DNA of 64,000 bases, from contig JAECUM010009279.1 in assembly GCA_016617855.1 (NCBI GenBank), positions 1-64,000 on the forward strand. The letters are read 5' to 3'. A program made the translations under genes and the position numbers. The notes under the pieces were generated by a model. That model was not told the DNA's origin. It did no database searches and saw only the letters and a list, made by a program, of their open reading frames with translations. Shown one piece after another: positions 1 to 10,499 of the stretch (its first letter is position 1; each line of letters starts with the position of its first letter). Source of the stretch: Megalonaias nervosa (taxonomy: Eukaryota > Mollusca > Bivalvia > Unionida > Unionidae).

Positions 1-372
1 TATATATAGAGTGAGATAAAATGATAACATTCTGCTCAGAGGGGGCTGCAATATAACATTCCAGCTGGTCAATGAAGAATTTCTTTGATAATGGTTTTAA
101 TAGAAGCAAGAGAAAATTGAATTACGTATGCTCAGCATAAGGAATTCCAATAAGTTGGTACTGATACAGTAAAATAGCTTTTGAAATAGTTCTCGATCTC
201 AGAATCTTTAGCTTGTTTTTGTTATTAAATGGAGATTGCACTGTTTGTCATCGAGAAATGTTTTGAAAAACCAGCCTCTGTAGAACAGTATTATGGCTTG
301 AACAATAGTTATACGAATTATTTATTCACATAAATGCGATTTTGATAATGCTGATAAAATCGTGTAATCTAG
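1..372. other. NOS intron sequence, no gene seen
   Basis: AT-rich sequence without a convincing coding region. It ends in a splice acceptor AG at 371-372 that opens the first NOS exon of the window, so it is read as the 3' end of an upstream NOS intron. Confidence 0.6.
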
Positions 373-583
373 GATCTGCAGGCATATGAAGACTGGAAAC
401 ATGAAAAATTTCCCCATCTTCTGGAAGTATTAGAAGAATTTCCGTCCGTGAAGATCCCGGCAGCCCTTCTTCTGACGCAGCTTCCTGTACTGCAACAGCG
501 TTACTACAGCATCAGCTCTTCTCCAAAGGTCTACCCGGGTGAAATACATGTTACGGTGGCGGTCGTCAAGTATAGAACTCAAG
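373..583 (+). CDS. NOS: Nitric oxide synthase, exon (FAD-binding part of reductase domain)
   Basis: This exon encodes about 70 residues of the NOS reductase domain, which passes electrons from NADPH through FAD and FMN to the haem domain so that arginine is oxidised to nitric oxide. Visible motifs are [20 protein letters not shown] and [13 protein letters not shown], the latter belonging to the FAD-binding signature shared with cytochrome P450 reductase. The exon starts after AG at 371-372 and ends at AAG before a GTAGGG donor at 584. It starts in phase 0 and leaves one base over, which fits the exon at 1476. Earlier exons lie outside the window. Family identity is strong; which NOS paralogue cannot be told. 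Confidence 0.93.
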
Positions 584-985
584 GTAGGGAATCACAGTAA
601 CCGTATAACTTGGTTCTTGACAGTAATAAAAGTGACAGCTTGATATGCGATGACTCGTTGTAGTGAGGTTTGTTACAAAGTGTTTTAATGCTGTATGCTG
701 TACATAATACCAAAATTATAAGCCATGTTATATTAGAAACTACATTGCAATTAGTTCTATTCAGCCTAAGAACCATAAATTAGACCAACCTAACGGTATT
801 CAGGACCATATCCAAGATACATTAGAAGCCACTGTAGATTGTGGGGATTAATAATCAGAGACAAATGTATTAACTTCTCAATGATAGAAGAGCCATTACC
901 AGACTGAAAACTCCAACCTTCTGGAAGTATTTATCAGATTCCTCATTCACAGAATGAGTGAAATTCTTTATCTAATCTGTTCAGT
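584..985. other. NOS intron, no gene seen
   Basis: Intron sequence between NOS exons. Only AT-rich unique sequence is visible here. Confidence 0.5.
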
Positions 986-1170
986 TTTAGTTTGGTTTTG
1001 TTTGGTTCTTTACGGCACAGCAACACAAGTAGGTTATTTAGTGCCAAGGCTATGGGAGTAAAGTACCTTGCCCACGGTGGCTGACCCAGGCGGGTCTGAC
1101 GGTAGGATTGGAACCCACACACATTCGGTCTTGAGTTCAGAGTGCTAACTACTGAGCCAAAACGGCCCCC
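986..1170 (-). repeat. tRNA-derived SINE (family 1)
   Basis: On the minus strand this begins with a tRNA-like head carrying an A box (TGGCTCAGTAGTTAGCA) and a B-box-like GGTTCCAATCC about 40 bases on. A tRNA-unrelated body follows, ending near AAGAACCAAACAAAACC. A second diverged copy of the same body lies at 60395-60560, which supports a dispersed repeat and not a tRNA gene. An open frame across it on the minus strand is a by-product. Confidence 0.7.
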
Positions 1171-1475
1171 AATGAAATCTGTATCCACTATACCTTACTG
1201 TGCAGCATAATCCAGTTAATTGATTTGTCATTGCTTCACAAGAACACCGGGTTCTGACTGAAAAGAAGGAAAAAATAAAAAAAAATCTGCATGTGTTATT
1301 TAAATGACTTTATTATGCAATCCTAATTGTTCTCTTACATAAAAATTTGTAAAGAAGTGTGTATGATGTCATAAATTTGATAATAGTTAATTTTGTTGTA
1401 ATGATTTTTGCTTACTTGTTCCTTTCTATCCATTTGCATTCATATTTCACTGAAACTTTTTTATGGCTGTTTCAG
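1171..1475. other. NOS intron, no gene seen
   Basis: AT-rich intron sequence ending in a pyrimidine-rich tract and the acceptor TTCAG at 1471-1475. Confidence 0.5.
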
Positions 1476-1563
1476 GTGACATGGGACCCTTGCACGATGG
1501 CGTCTGCTCATCTTGGATGAACAGGATAGTGCCAGGAACGATTGTGCCATGTCTTGTCCGAAC
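1476..1563 (+). CDS. NOS: Nitric oxide synthase, exon (FAD domain)
   Basis: An 88-bp exon bounded by acceptor TTCAG and donor GTAGGC. It encodes a segment with HDGVCSSWMNRI and VPCLVR, a highly conserved stretch of the NOS FAD/NADPH region. Two bases complete the split codon from the exon ending at 583, and two bases remain for the exon at 3451, so phases 1 and 2 are kept. No frameshift or stop is seen. Confidence 0.92.
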
Positions 1564-2028
1564 GTAGGCTTTATATTTATCTATGACAATTCAGTCACGA
1601 ACTTTCTGAATGCAATTCTAGTGGGGGTTTTATTTAGCTTATCGTAGTGTCATTAACAGCAGTTACAGCAAAAGCATTGTTTTTATTATGAATTGTTATT
1701 ATGATATGTGCCAGGCGATGAATCAGAGTGGTAGTTTTCTGCCCATAGTTCAGTAATTTTTAAAACAAATTTCTTATTTACCGACTAAAGACTAAGAAAG
1801 ATCAAAATTATTTTCTTTATAATAAAAATCAGATGTAATATCTTATGTATTCATGAATGCATTATCCTGTCTTGGTAAATGTTTTAATACAAAGGATGTC
1901 AAATAGTAGGACGAGACAAACAAACTTTTATATCATAAATATAAAATCTAATGCACCGTCCCATGCATGCGAACATAAGGGTCGACACATGTAAAAGAGC
2001 AACTGAACTTACCGACACATTCATCATA

Positions 2029-2067
<39 letters not shown>

Positions 2068-2158
2068 GCTGTTCGCTATAGGTCTTGAGTTCCCTGTTTC
2101 ACATTCTTTCGCTATGAGAAAACCCTTTGCAAACAGCAACAGTCTTGAAACACCATAA
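1564..2158. other. NOS intron with a (GT)n microsatellite
   Basis: Intron sequence with no coding signal. A GT dinucleotide run lies at about 2031-2066. Positions 2153-2158 read CCATAA, the left target duplication of the transposon that follows. Confidence 0.6.
2031..2066. repeat. (GT)n microsatellite
   Basis: Uninterrupted GT dinucleotide repeat of about 18 units. Confidence 0.95.
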
Positions 2159-3282
2159 CATAGCTGCCAACTGTCCCTTTTTTCTGTATTTATCCTGTAT
2201 TTTGGACCTGAATACGGGTGTACTTTTTTTTTTTTTTTGCAAAAAATACGTTTTTTAATTAAAACAAAATAATAAAAAATTTCCTTGCAATTTTCAGTTT
2301 AGAACGGGCACTCCATTCCATTCTGATAGAAATGTATTGCATATATATATAGGAATACAATTCTACAATATGATTGGTTCATTCGAAATCGAGGCTACCA
2401 CGCCTGTCTTTATCCGCCATATTAGATTTCGCAAACAGTTACCGCTACCACTGTGTCTTATCTTCGTAATATTCAACTTATAATCATGTTGAATAGGAAA
2501 GCAGAATATTCAGAATTTTCACCAGAAAAGACAAGAAAACAGAACTGAAAGGACAATTGTGCTGTCTTGTTTGAATTTGTGAAATCATCTAGTAAAGGAG
2601 AGACTATACGTTTTGGAAATTGTGTAATGTGATTTCGCTATTGGGCGTGGAGGTGCACATGAAATACAAGAGCACGAAAAAGCTAATAAACATCAGCTTG
2701 CAGCTTCATCATAGACAACTCAGCCTGAACTTGGATGTATATAATTACCAGAGAGAACCTTGATGTAACTCGATCGAAATTCGGTTTATTAAATTTCTTT
2801 TAGAAATGAACCCTCTTTCAGTTACTAGTGTTGCTGGCGATTTATTTTGCACGTGTTTCCAGACAGTAAAATCGCAAAGGATTACTCGTATGCTAGAATG
2901 AAAACAATTCAGTAAGAAAATCACACAGAATTGAGATTATCAGTGAAAGTTAGTACATTGGAATCGATAATAATTGAAAAAAATAAACAAGGTGTGGAAA
3001 AGGCTCCTATAAACAGCCTATGTCTGAGTGTGTTGCACTCTTTCACCTTCTGAATGGGCACCCGAATGGAACAGGGTGCCCGTCCAGATGGTGCAAGTGT
3101 GCAACAAATGCATCTTTGACATTAAATAATTATGTAAGGCAGTGTCCTACCTTACTGATGGTTGTATATGTTGTAAGTAGTTACATATGCATTAAAATTT
3201 TTAAAAATCAGTTTTGGTCCTGAAAATCAGTATTTTTGTCATAAGCAATCAGTATTTTTGTACTTGGGGGTTGGCAGCTATG
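2159..3282. mobile_element. Non-autonomous or decayed DNA transposon, 1.1 kb
   Basis: The ends are inverted repeats: CATAGCTGCCAAC at 2159 and its complement GTTGGCAGCTATG ending at 3282. Both ends are immediately flanked by the direct repeat CCATAA (2153-2158 and 3283-3288), the expected target-site duplication. Inside, near 2628-2700 on the plus strand, a frame-broken stretch resembles a BED/ZBED-type zinc finger (CDFAIGRGGAHEIQEHEK then an H of the finger), suggesting descent from a zinc-finger-bearing DNA transposon. No intact ORF remains. The superfamily is not certain: hAT would predict 8 bp, but only 6 bp are shared. Confidence 0.7.
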
Positions 3283-3450
3283 CCATAATAAAGGCGCGTC
3301 ATCTAGTAGCATACAAAAGTGTTGGACAAGTTGCATGACAAGACGACTCAAATAGGCAGGATATACCATACGAAAATTGGAAAATAAAATGGCTTGGTAT
3401 AGATCCCTTGCGAAAAACTTCTCAAGACAATGTCACGAATCATTTTTCAG
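3283..3450. other. End of NOS intron
   Basis: Short intron remainder ending in TTTTTCAG at 3443-3450, a good 3' splice site for the next exon. Confidence 0.6.
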
Positions 3451-3590
3451 AGCGCCATCATTCCACTTGCCCGAGGACAATACCCTTCCGGTCATCATGG
3501 TCGGCCCGGGTACAGGTATTGCTCCATTCCGCAGCTTCTGGCAACAGAGGAAAATTGACAGGGAAATGTCACCAGTACCAGATAAACAAG
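3451..3590 (+). CDS. NOS: Nitric oxide synthase, exon (NADPH-binding ribose/pyrophosphate region)
   Basis: A 140-bp exon after TTTTTCAG. It encodes APSFHLP, then [17 protein letters not shown], the NADPH pyrophosphate-binding signature of the ferredoxin-reductase fold, with the conserved [10 protein letters not shown] core. One base completes the split codon from the previous exon and one base is left over, matching the exon at 33973. The donor chosen is AAG before GTACAG at 3591. The last 20 or so exon bases and this donor are the first unit of a 45-bp tandem array, so further donors follow every 45 bp. Using the second (3636) would add 15 codons in frame. Using the third would run into a TAA at 3677-3679. 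Confidence 0.92.
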
Positions 3591-4535
3591 GTACAGCACA
3601 CACAAAACTGCAGTCACCAATACCACATAAACAAGGTACAGCACAGACAGAACTTCAGTCACCAATACCACATAAATAAGGTACAGCACAAACAGAACTT
3701 CAGTCACCAGTACCACATAAACAAGGTACAGCACAAACAGAACTGCTGTCACCAATACCACATAAACAAGGTACAGCACAAACAGAACTGCAGTCACCAA
3801 TACCACATAAACAAGGTACAGCACAAACAGAACTGCAGTCACCAGTACCACATAAACAAGGTACAGCACAAACAGAACTTCAGTCACCAATACCACATAA
3901 ACAAGGTACAGCACAGACAGAACTGCAGTCACCAATACCACATAAACAAGGTAGAGCACAAACAGAACTGTAGTCACCAATACCACTTAAACAAGGTACA
4001 GCACAAACAGAACTGCAGTCACCAATACCACATAAACAAGGTACAGCAGAAACAGAACTGCAGTCACCAATACCACATAAACAAGGTACAGCAGAAACAG
4101 AACTGCAGTCACCAATACCACATAAACAAGGTGCAGCAGAAACAGAACTGCAGTCACCAATACCACATAAACAAGGTACAGCACAAACAGAACTTCAGTC
4201 ACCAATACCACATAAACAAGGTACAGCACAAACAGAACTGCAGTCACCAGTACCACATAAATAAGGTACAGCACAAACAGAACTTCAGTCACCAGTACCA
4301 CATAAACAAGGTACAGCACACACACAACTGCAGTCACCAATACTGTACAAGGTACAGCACAAACAGAACTGCAGTCACCAGTACCACATAAACAAGGTAC
4401 AGCACAGACAGAACTGCTGTAACCAGTACCACATAAACAAAGTACTGCACAGACAGAACTGCAAAACAAGGTACAGAAAACACAGAACTGTAGTCATCGG
4501 TACAACATAAACAAGGTACAGCACACACAGAATTG
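3569..4535. repeat. 45-bp minisatellite duplicating a NOS exon end and 5' splice site
   Basis: About 21 tandem copies of a 45-bp unit with core CATAAACAAGGTACAGCA followed by CAAACAGAACTGCAGTCACC. GT of the core falls at 3591, 3636, 3681 and so on to 4516. The first unit overlaps the 3' end of the NOS exon and supplies its donor site. Because 45 is a multiple of three, several frames on both strands stay open for hundreds of bases and give repetitive peptides; these are artefacts. A few units near 4340-4500 are shortened. Units differ by single substitutions, so the array can be aligned unit by unit. Confidence 0.95.
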
Positions 4536-5714
4536 CAGAGCTGTCATGCTGGCATTGAAACGGATGAGACGAAGAAGATACTCGGCTATACTACAAAAAC
4601 CTGAACATGTATCTTCCAAATTTAAGTGGTTGAATAATTACAAGATCACTAATCCTTTCAGGGATTTTGAATCGGGGTTATTTTATTGACTTTTTATTCT
4701 TCATCCTCATCCAAATCCGTTCATAGGTACTAATAATAATAATAATAATAATAATTTTACTACTACTAATAATAAATGTTCAGGATAATACATTTGGTCC
4801 TGAATCAACCAACCAATCTTACATGTAATTCTCAATAATATAATATTAATCTATAAATGCAGCATATATGTACAGATATAACTCTACTTACTACAGTGTC
4901 TGACACACACATAGGTAATCATAAAATCTACATACATACACACACATACATGCATACATACATACATACATACATACACACACATACATACATACATACA
5001 TACATATAGGTTTGGGAGACAGGAATGTGGTGGGGATATCCAAGTTATGTATCTCAACTTGATTGAGATTTTTCAGAATCAGAAAGAAGAAACCTGTGAA
5101 GCAATCTCTTAAAAGAATAGTGTTTGGATATTTGTTTAATATAATTGGGAATGATATTCCACAAAACTGCAGCATAATATGCAAATATGTTGCACGTAAA
5201 GAGTCGTTTTGAATATAAGCAAATGAGGATTAGAGTACGACAAAGACAATCAATTGTGTGAATGTATATTGGAAGCTGAGTTAGGAAAATTTTTTATATA
5301 TTGTGGACCCATGTCATGAAAAGAAATAGCTTTGAAGTACATTAATGGGATGATGGGAGTTCAAGTTGTTTCTTTCACCTGAGTAATGTCTCAGCCTTCT
5401 ACCCCCATGACATTACCCTTTTTTCACTTGTGAGTGCATGTGCAATGTGCACAAACACTGGTTAGGACTCGATCTTGAGTGGGTTTTGAAACTTAACCCA
5501 ACGAAACCCATATGCACACATGTGCTCAAAACATCTGTATTCGCGACCCATACGTTTGATATTAGTTACAAGCCCTATACCGCTTTCCGCGCTTTCCCTT
5601 GCATCAGCCTTAATGTCATATTGATTAGCTTTGTCTGCAGCATTGATGACAGCATTGTGCTGGCTTATGCGTTATCTAGCAGTTTGCCTTCACTCAAGGA
5701 AATACTAATCCATG
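4536..5714. other. NOS intron with microsatellites, no gene seen
   Basis: Intron sequence. An (AAT)n run lies at about 4732-4776 and a (CATA)n run at about 4926-5007. A 105-codon frame at 5438-5755 has no recognisable domain and runs into the DIRS terminus, so I do not call it. Confidence 0.6.
4926..5007. repeat. (CATA)n microsatellite
   Basis: Imperfect CATA/CACA tetranucleotide run. Confidence 0.9.
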
Positions 5715-5757
5715 CAGACACTCGTTTCTTCTTTAAATACGTTACCCAATCTTAATA

Positions 5758-5905
5758 CCTTAGGAGAACTACTACTACCTCGCAAATCCAGCCACCACCC
5801 CCCCCAAAAAAAACATTTAGCTTAAAAGAGCTAAAAGTTACCTGCCCATCTAGTTGGCTCTTGGGCAGAGTTATCTCCCCTCGATATAAGGATTGGCTGC
5901 AAAAC
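5758..5905 (+). repeat. Left inverted terminal repeat of DIRS copy 1
   Basis: Inverted match to about 10005-10150, starting TACCTTAGGAGAACTACTAC and including GCTAAAAGTTACCTGCCCA and GATATAAGGATTGG-like blocks. The similarity is imperfect, with small indels such as a C-run near 5793. Confidence 0.8.
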
Positions 5906-7500
5906 TCATGACTATCTCAGTTACTACTTCCACTCATGCCGAGAAGAATGCTCTCACCACGAGAGACCTTGAGAAAGCCAGAATCAACACAGGTACAAGT
6001 TGGAAGAGTTCTCACTTAACAAAGAAAGTATACTCTAGCTATAGTTCTAACTTGTGTCTTTATCTCGACCATGGTCTGCCTTTACAATTTTAGCCATGCT
6101 TTGTTCTCTTTACACCAGTCTAACCCACATATGGCCTCAATCCACTCTCCATTTACGATGCCAAGTTTAGCACCTCAGCCTCCGACAGATGCCACCTCTC
6201 ATTTCTCTCAACCTTTGGTCAGTAGAAGGGACTCTTTAATCAGTGACCGAATGGAAATCACAGTTTCTTCTTCATGGCGCTCCATGAGTTTTGTCAGCAG
6301 CGGACCTCGATACTCTTCGTCAGCTCTGTCTCAGGCAAATCAAGAGATGTCAGCATCACCATGCAAGCAGAAATGACAATGCTTGCTCTCAGGCTCCTTC
6401 TTCACTTCCTGATCTCACTTTGTCGCGGAAAGACTCAGCATTCATAGGCTCCATTGAAGAAGTTTTTCACCTTTTAACTCTTGAGTTCTGCTCTCCTCCT
6501 CCTACCTCATCAACCACCTGGACCAGAGCTCCTGCATCTGCTGATCTTATCACAGCAAAGGAAGAAGCCAACTTCAAATTACTTCCACAGCCAGTCAGAA
6601 TCAAAGACACTTTTACGGTTTCCATCAGCATCAACCGTTTCTTTTTGTCGTAAACACCTTCCATCAACTTCTCATCAACGGTTCTACTATTACCATTCAC
6701 CAGCTTTTCATTCGGAAACCCCAACAGTTGACCGGGACATCGCAGGTTTGGAGATGACTAAACAATACTCAATTCGTATGGATCAAACAGCTTTTAATGA
6801 AACTCAACAATTACACCGCAATATGGTAGTCATGGGATCGATGATGGACTTGGTATCGATGGCACTCTTCCAACAGGCAGAACAGAGCTCATCTCTTACT
6901 CTGGATTCCTCGGTAAATGCATGTGAGTCGGTCTCCAGAATGCCCAGGTCTTGAACAGAGCTGCTCAACATACTTTAGCCACCATCTTCAGTAATGATCA
7001 TCATAAGGCCAAGCTACGATCACAAGCGTTATCCTCTAATTTACTTTTTAACGGCCAGATCGACGAAATACACAAACAAGCCACTAAAGAGACCGATTTT
7101 CCCGCCCCTCAACCGCTACACTAATACAGGAACTTTTCAGGAATCCAATCAAAGGAACCAAGAGACACAACTTGAATAGAAACCTCTGACCTCTATCGTA
7201 ATTCTTCACATCGTAATCTCTCCAAAATAACATCATCTCCACATCACCCTTCTCACAGATTCACTTCTTTGTATCGAATGGGACAAGATTTGCCATGACA
7301 ATCATTGGATCTGACAAGTGGTTTCTCAGGGACTCTGCATCACTTTCAAAACACCTTCTCCTCTTTCATGAGTCCCATCAGCTACAAATGTTCCAACAGA
7401 CCTATTCAAAGCCACCATCTTGCAGCAAGAATAAACGACTTTCTGCAGAAAAAGGCAGCAGGAATCACCGGAATATAAATTCCTTGGAATTTCCTTCCAG
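5890..7500 (+). pseudogene. Gag-like region of DIRS copy 1
   Basis: This part precedes the reverse transcriptase, where DIRS elements carry a Gag-like protein. The plus strand holds several overlapping open stretches in different frames (about 6071-6376, 6291-6653, 6481-6954, 6994-7179), rich in Ser, Pro, Gln and Thr and without a zinc knuckle or any domain I recognise. The frame changes suggest one decayed reading frame. The call rests on position alone. Confidence 0.4.
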
Positions 7501-7519
7501 ACTTTTCTTGGCCCCAAAA

Positions 7520-8000
7520 GGCAAATTGCACTTTGCACCCTGTCATTGACTTGACCACCCTCAATCAATTCATTCACTCTCCTTTTTTCTCTATGGAATC
7601 ACCTCAGTGCATTTTGAATGTCATTCAAGAGGGAGATTTCGCAATCAGCGTGGACTTATCATATCATATCATTACGTCCCTATTCACAAGGCTTCCAGGA
7701 ATGTTACGCATTTTGCCTACACCAACATCATTTGTCAATTTGGAGTGCTCCCATTTGGATTCAACATCAGTCCCCGGGGCTTCACTCGCCTGATGAAATG
7801 TGTTATAGCTTATGTTCAGACCATCTCCAGGGTGGCGGCATCAAGTTACCTGGACGACATCCTGCAAAAACATCAGGTGAGTTATATATTAGAGTACAAT
7901 ATGATAGCCATTTTCACGCTGCTTACACTCTGGGTTTCCTCGTCAGCAAGGACAAATCCAACCTAGACCATCTCAACAATTAGTTCATCTAGGTATGGAA
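7520..8000 (+). pseudogene. DIRS reverse transcriptase remnant, copy 1
   Basis: The plus strand encodes, across two frames, the RT core: a strand resembling ISVDLS, then FGVLPFGFNISPRGFTRLMK, then SSYLDDILQKHQ, where YLDD is the catalytic pair of aspartates of RT motif C. Similarity to DIRS-group RTs (PFGLxxAPxxFT and YLDDxL) is clear. Frames switch near 7660-7790, and no continuous protein is possible. Confidence 0.85.
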
Positions 8001-8199
8001 CTCAACATACAGGTAAACAATACAGTACATTGAAATCCGTACCATGCTGGCTTCGTTACTCTCCAGGGAGTCTCTGCTCACAGGAATTTCTTCACCTTCT
8101 AGGCTTGTTCAATGTGGCAGTGGACCTCATCATCCTAAGGTCGCCCTTGTATGTGCCCGTTACATATGATTCTTTAATCCCGATGGAGGACGAAGATTT

Positions 8200-8930
8200 T
8201 CCTAGTTGACCAACTGCTCCCTATTTGCACAATTTGGGGTACCATCTGCAGACATGGAGCGGTCTAACTTGACTCATAGGAGATATACCTCTGCAAGTGC
8301 AGCCGGCAGAGATCAGTCTGTATGGATGCAAGTACAGAAAGCAGGTGGGGGCACAACTACTGCCGCCTATTCAGGAAGTCAGTGTAGTGTGGTCTCCCCA
8401 GAACCGACATCTACATATCAATATCCTCGAGAGGAAGGCTATTTTGAAAGCATGTCACTGATGGCAGGAGTTTTTAACCAGAACGGGAGTCGTCATTCTG
8501 TCCGACAGATCTACGGTGGTGACTTGTTTCAAATGTCAAGGACGAACCGAGTCCCCAGACCTTTCAATGCTGGTGTTGGACTTTATAGAGTGGTGTTGCC
8601 AAAAACAAATCCAAGTCTGTCTTATTCCTGAATGTCTACACGCAATACCAGATTCTTTGTCCTGGAACAATCAGCTTTTACAGACGGAATGGCCTCTCTA
8701 TTCATCAGTTTCATTTAGAACACCAGATCAACCGACCATTGGTGGACCTGTTTGCAACAAGGTGGAATACCAAGCTCAAAACATTTGTCTCACCAGTCCT
8801 GGATCCAAAACCCTGGGCAGTCAATAAGCTGTCCATAGACTGGGAAGACATGGATGCATACGCCTATTCTCCAACACCTCTGATCTCAAAGTTGATACAA
8901 AGCAACAGAATCGAAGTGTCGCTTCATCGT
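8200..8930 (+). pseudogene. DIRS RNase H and downstream domain remnant, copy 1
   Basis: Broken frames carry RNase H-like pieces. PDSLSWNNQLLQTEWPLYSS is typical of the DIRS RNase H end, followed by VDLFATRWNTKLKTFVSP and IDWEDMDAYAYSPTP, sequences characteristic of DIRS pol proteins. At least two frame changes are present (about 8620 and 8740). Confidence 0.8.
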
Positions 8931-9129
8931 CATTGCACCGCTCAGATAGGAGAAGCTGTCAATCAACGACCTCAATCTCACAGCAGAAATTCCACGAAAA
9001 TAGAGAATTTCCGTCGTCTACTCAAACAACCACAATTGCAGTTGTTTTACACCAAACCCAGACCTACTGACAGAGACACGTCTGGATCATATTATATAAG
9101 CCCTCAGAAATAAATAGTTCTCTCAACCA

Positions 9130-9570
9130 GTCATGGAGACAATCGATCAAGCTAAAAGGCCCTCCACTCTACAAGCGTACAATGGCAAATGGAAACCTTT
9201 TACACAGTGGTGTACACAAGAACACATTCTATCTCTACACGCATTTATACCTGAATTAGATAACTTCCTTCTATGGCTCCTCGACGAGCAAAGTTAGCCT
9301 ATCTTTACCTCGCAATCTGGAACAGGACCATATAACCGCATAGACCCGTTCGCCCTGGATTAAGTTCGTTATTCGCTCTGAATATCGAAAAATTACTCCA
9401 ACCCAGATGAAATTGTTATACATGTCGGCTTACAAGGTTAGAGTAGTTGCCAGAAGCATCGCCTTTATGGGAACTGATTGTTTTTTTCTCTAACTGATAT
9501 TATCCATGATGTGAGATTGAGATCTGAGTCCACATTCTCCAGTTTTTAGATCCTTCATCCCAAAGGACTC
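9130..9570 (+). pseudogene. DIRS tyrosine recombinase remnant, copy 1
   Basis: The plus strand starts with STLQAYNGKWKPFTQWC, typical of the core-binding domain of DIRS tyrosine recombinases. After a stop near 9297 it continues to a block around 9425-9560 aligned with the HxxR box and terminal tyrosine region seen better in copy 2. This enzyme would join circular cDNA to target DNA without a target duplication. Confidence 0.75.
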
Positions 9571-10004
9571 AACTCAGTCTGGTGGGACCTTTAGCCGTGT
9601 CGTAATGGGTTGCCTTTCCAGGTCGTTCGACAATTTCTTAAGACGCGGCTTCATGACTTTCGCTGGATTTGCGGGAGGGAAAAATTTCCCTTTCGAAGCC
9701 CCTCCCCGACCGATGGAGTCTTCTCCAGTCGGGTTACCTAGAAACTGTCTCGCATACCTTAAGGGACCGGAGATGGCATCTCCGGGGTAAGCGGATATAA
9801 CTCTCTCCACCTCTTACCTATTCTTCTAAGGTACTATGATTGGGTAACGTATTAAAAGAAGAAATTAATATTTCAACTAATATATTCCTTCGCGAATACT
9901 TATCCAATCATAATGCACCTACACCTTCCCAGCCTCACCGCAGTTACAGTTACATCCACATAAAGATTATGCCTTAGACTCCAGTGGTAACAGCGATATT
10001 CATG

Positions 10005-10165
10005 GATTTGCGGCCTATCCTTATATCAATGAGGAGATTACTCTGCCCGACTGACACCTTCTTGGGCACGTAACGTTTAGCTCTTTTAGCTAAAACTTTT
10101 ATCTGGAAGGGCTGGAGTTGCGAGGTGGTAGTAGTTCTCCTAAGGTATTATGATTTGTAAGTATT
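10005..10165 (-). repeat. Right inverted terminal repeat of DIRS copy 1
   Basis: Reverse-complement partner of the left terminus, ending GTAGTAGTTCTCCTAAGGTA near 10146. Sequence beyond it (TAAGTATTCGCGAAG) is complementary to the internal segment near 9886-9905. Confidence 0.8.
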
Positions 10166-10499
10166 CGCGAAGAAACATATTTTGCAAGAAGAAAATTAGA
10201 ATTGTGAAAGAATTTGCGTCTATGGCTGAATTTTCTGAACAGTGGTGTGTGTGGGCAATCCCAGAAAAGGTCTAATCGCTGTTTAGCTTGAATGCATCAT
10301 ATCGGTTTATCAGGGAGACTCAAAAGGTGTTGAATATTTTTCAAATACGTAAGCAGAGCATCTTGACAAATTAATTGAGTTAGGAATTCCGTTAAAAACG
10401 ATCACAAAGAAAACTCGGTGATGAATATACAAGAGGCATGAAAAATTATAGTATGATATTACGCAAGAAAACTTGAAGAAGTCGTTAAGGTTGACTGAG

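Larger units (their letters stand above)
5715..10190 (+). mobile_element. DIRS-type tyrosine-recombinase retroelement, copy 1 (decayed)
   Basis: The two ends are inverted copies: TACCTTAGGAGAACTACTAC near 5758 reappears in reverse complement near 10130-10150, and similarity continues inward for roughly 150 bp (a second shared block is TAAAAGAGCTAAA). Near 9820-9910 an internal segment is complementary to sequence just outside both termini, like the internal complementary region of DIRS-1. In between, on the plus strand, lie remnants of a gag-like region, reverse transcriptase, RNase H and tyrosine recombinase, in DIRS order. No target duplication is seen, as expected for tyrosine-recombinase integration. 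All frames are broken. Confidence 0.85.

Noticed and set aside
943..1188. 81-codon minus-strand ORF
   Set aside because: Covers the tRNA-derived SINE.
3408..4528. Long ORFs on both strands (up to 327 codons) with [19 protein letters not shown] or VLVTAVLFVLYLVYV-type repeats
   Set aside because: They are readings of the 45-bp minisatellite, whose unit length keeps all frames open; no start context or non-repeat domain.
3569..4535. CRISPR-like array
   Set aside because: Units are directly contiguous with no unique spacers, in a eukaryotic intron.
9574..9810. Overlapping ORFs on both strands near the end of DIRS copy 1
   Set aside because: Fall in the non-coding 3' part of the element; no recombinase motif.
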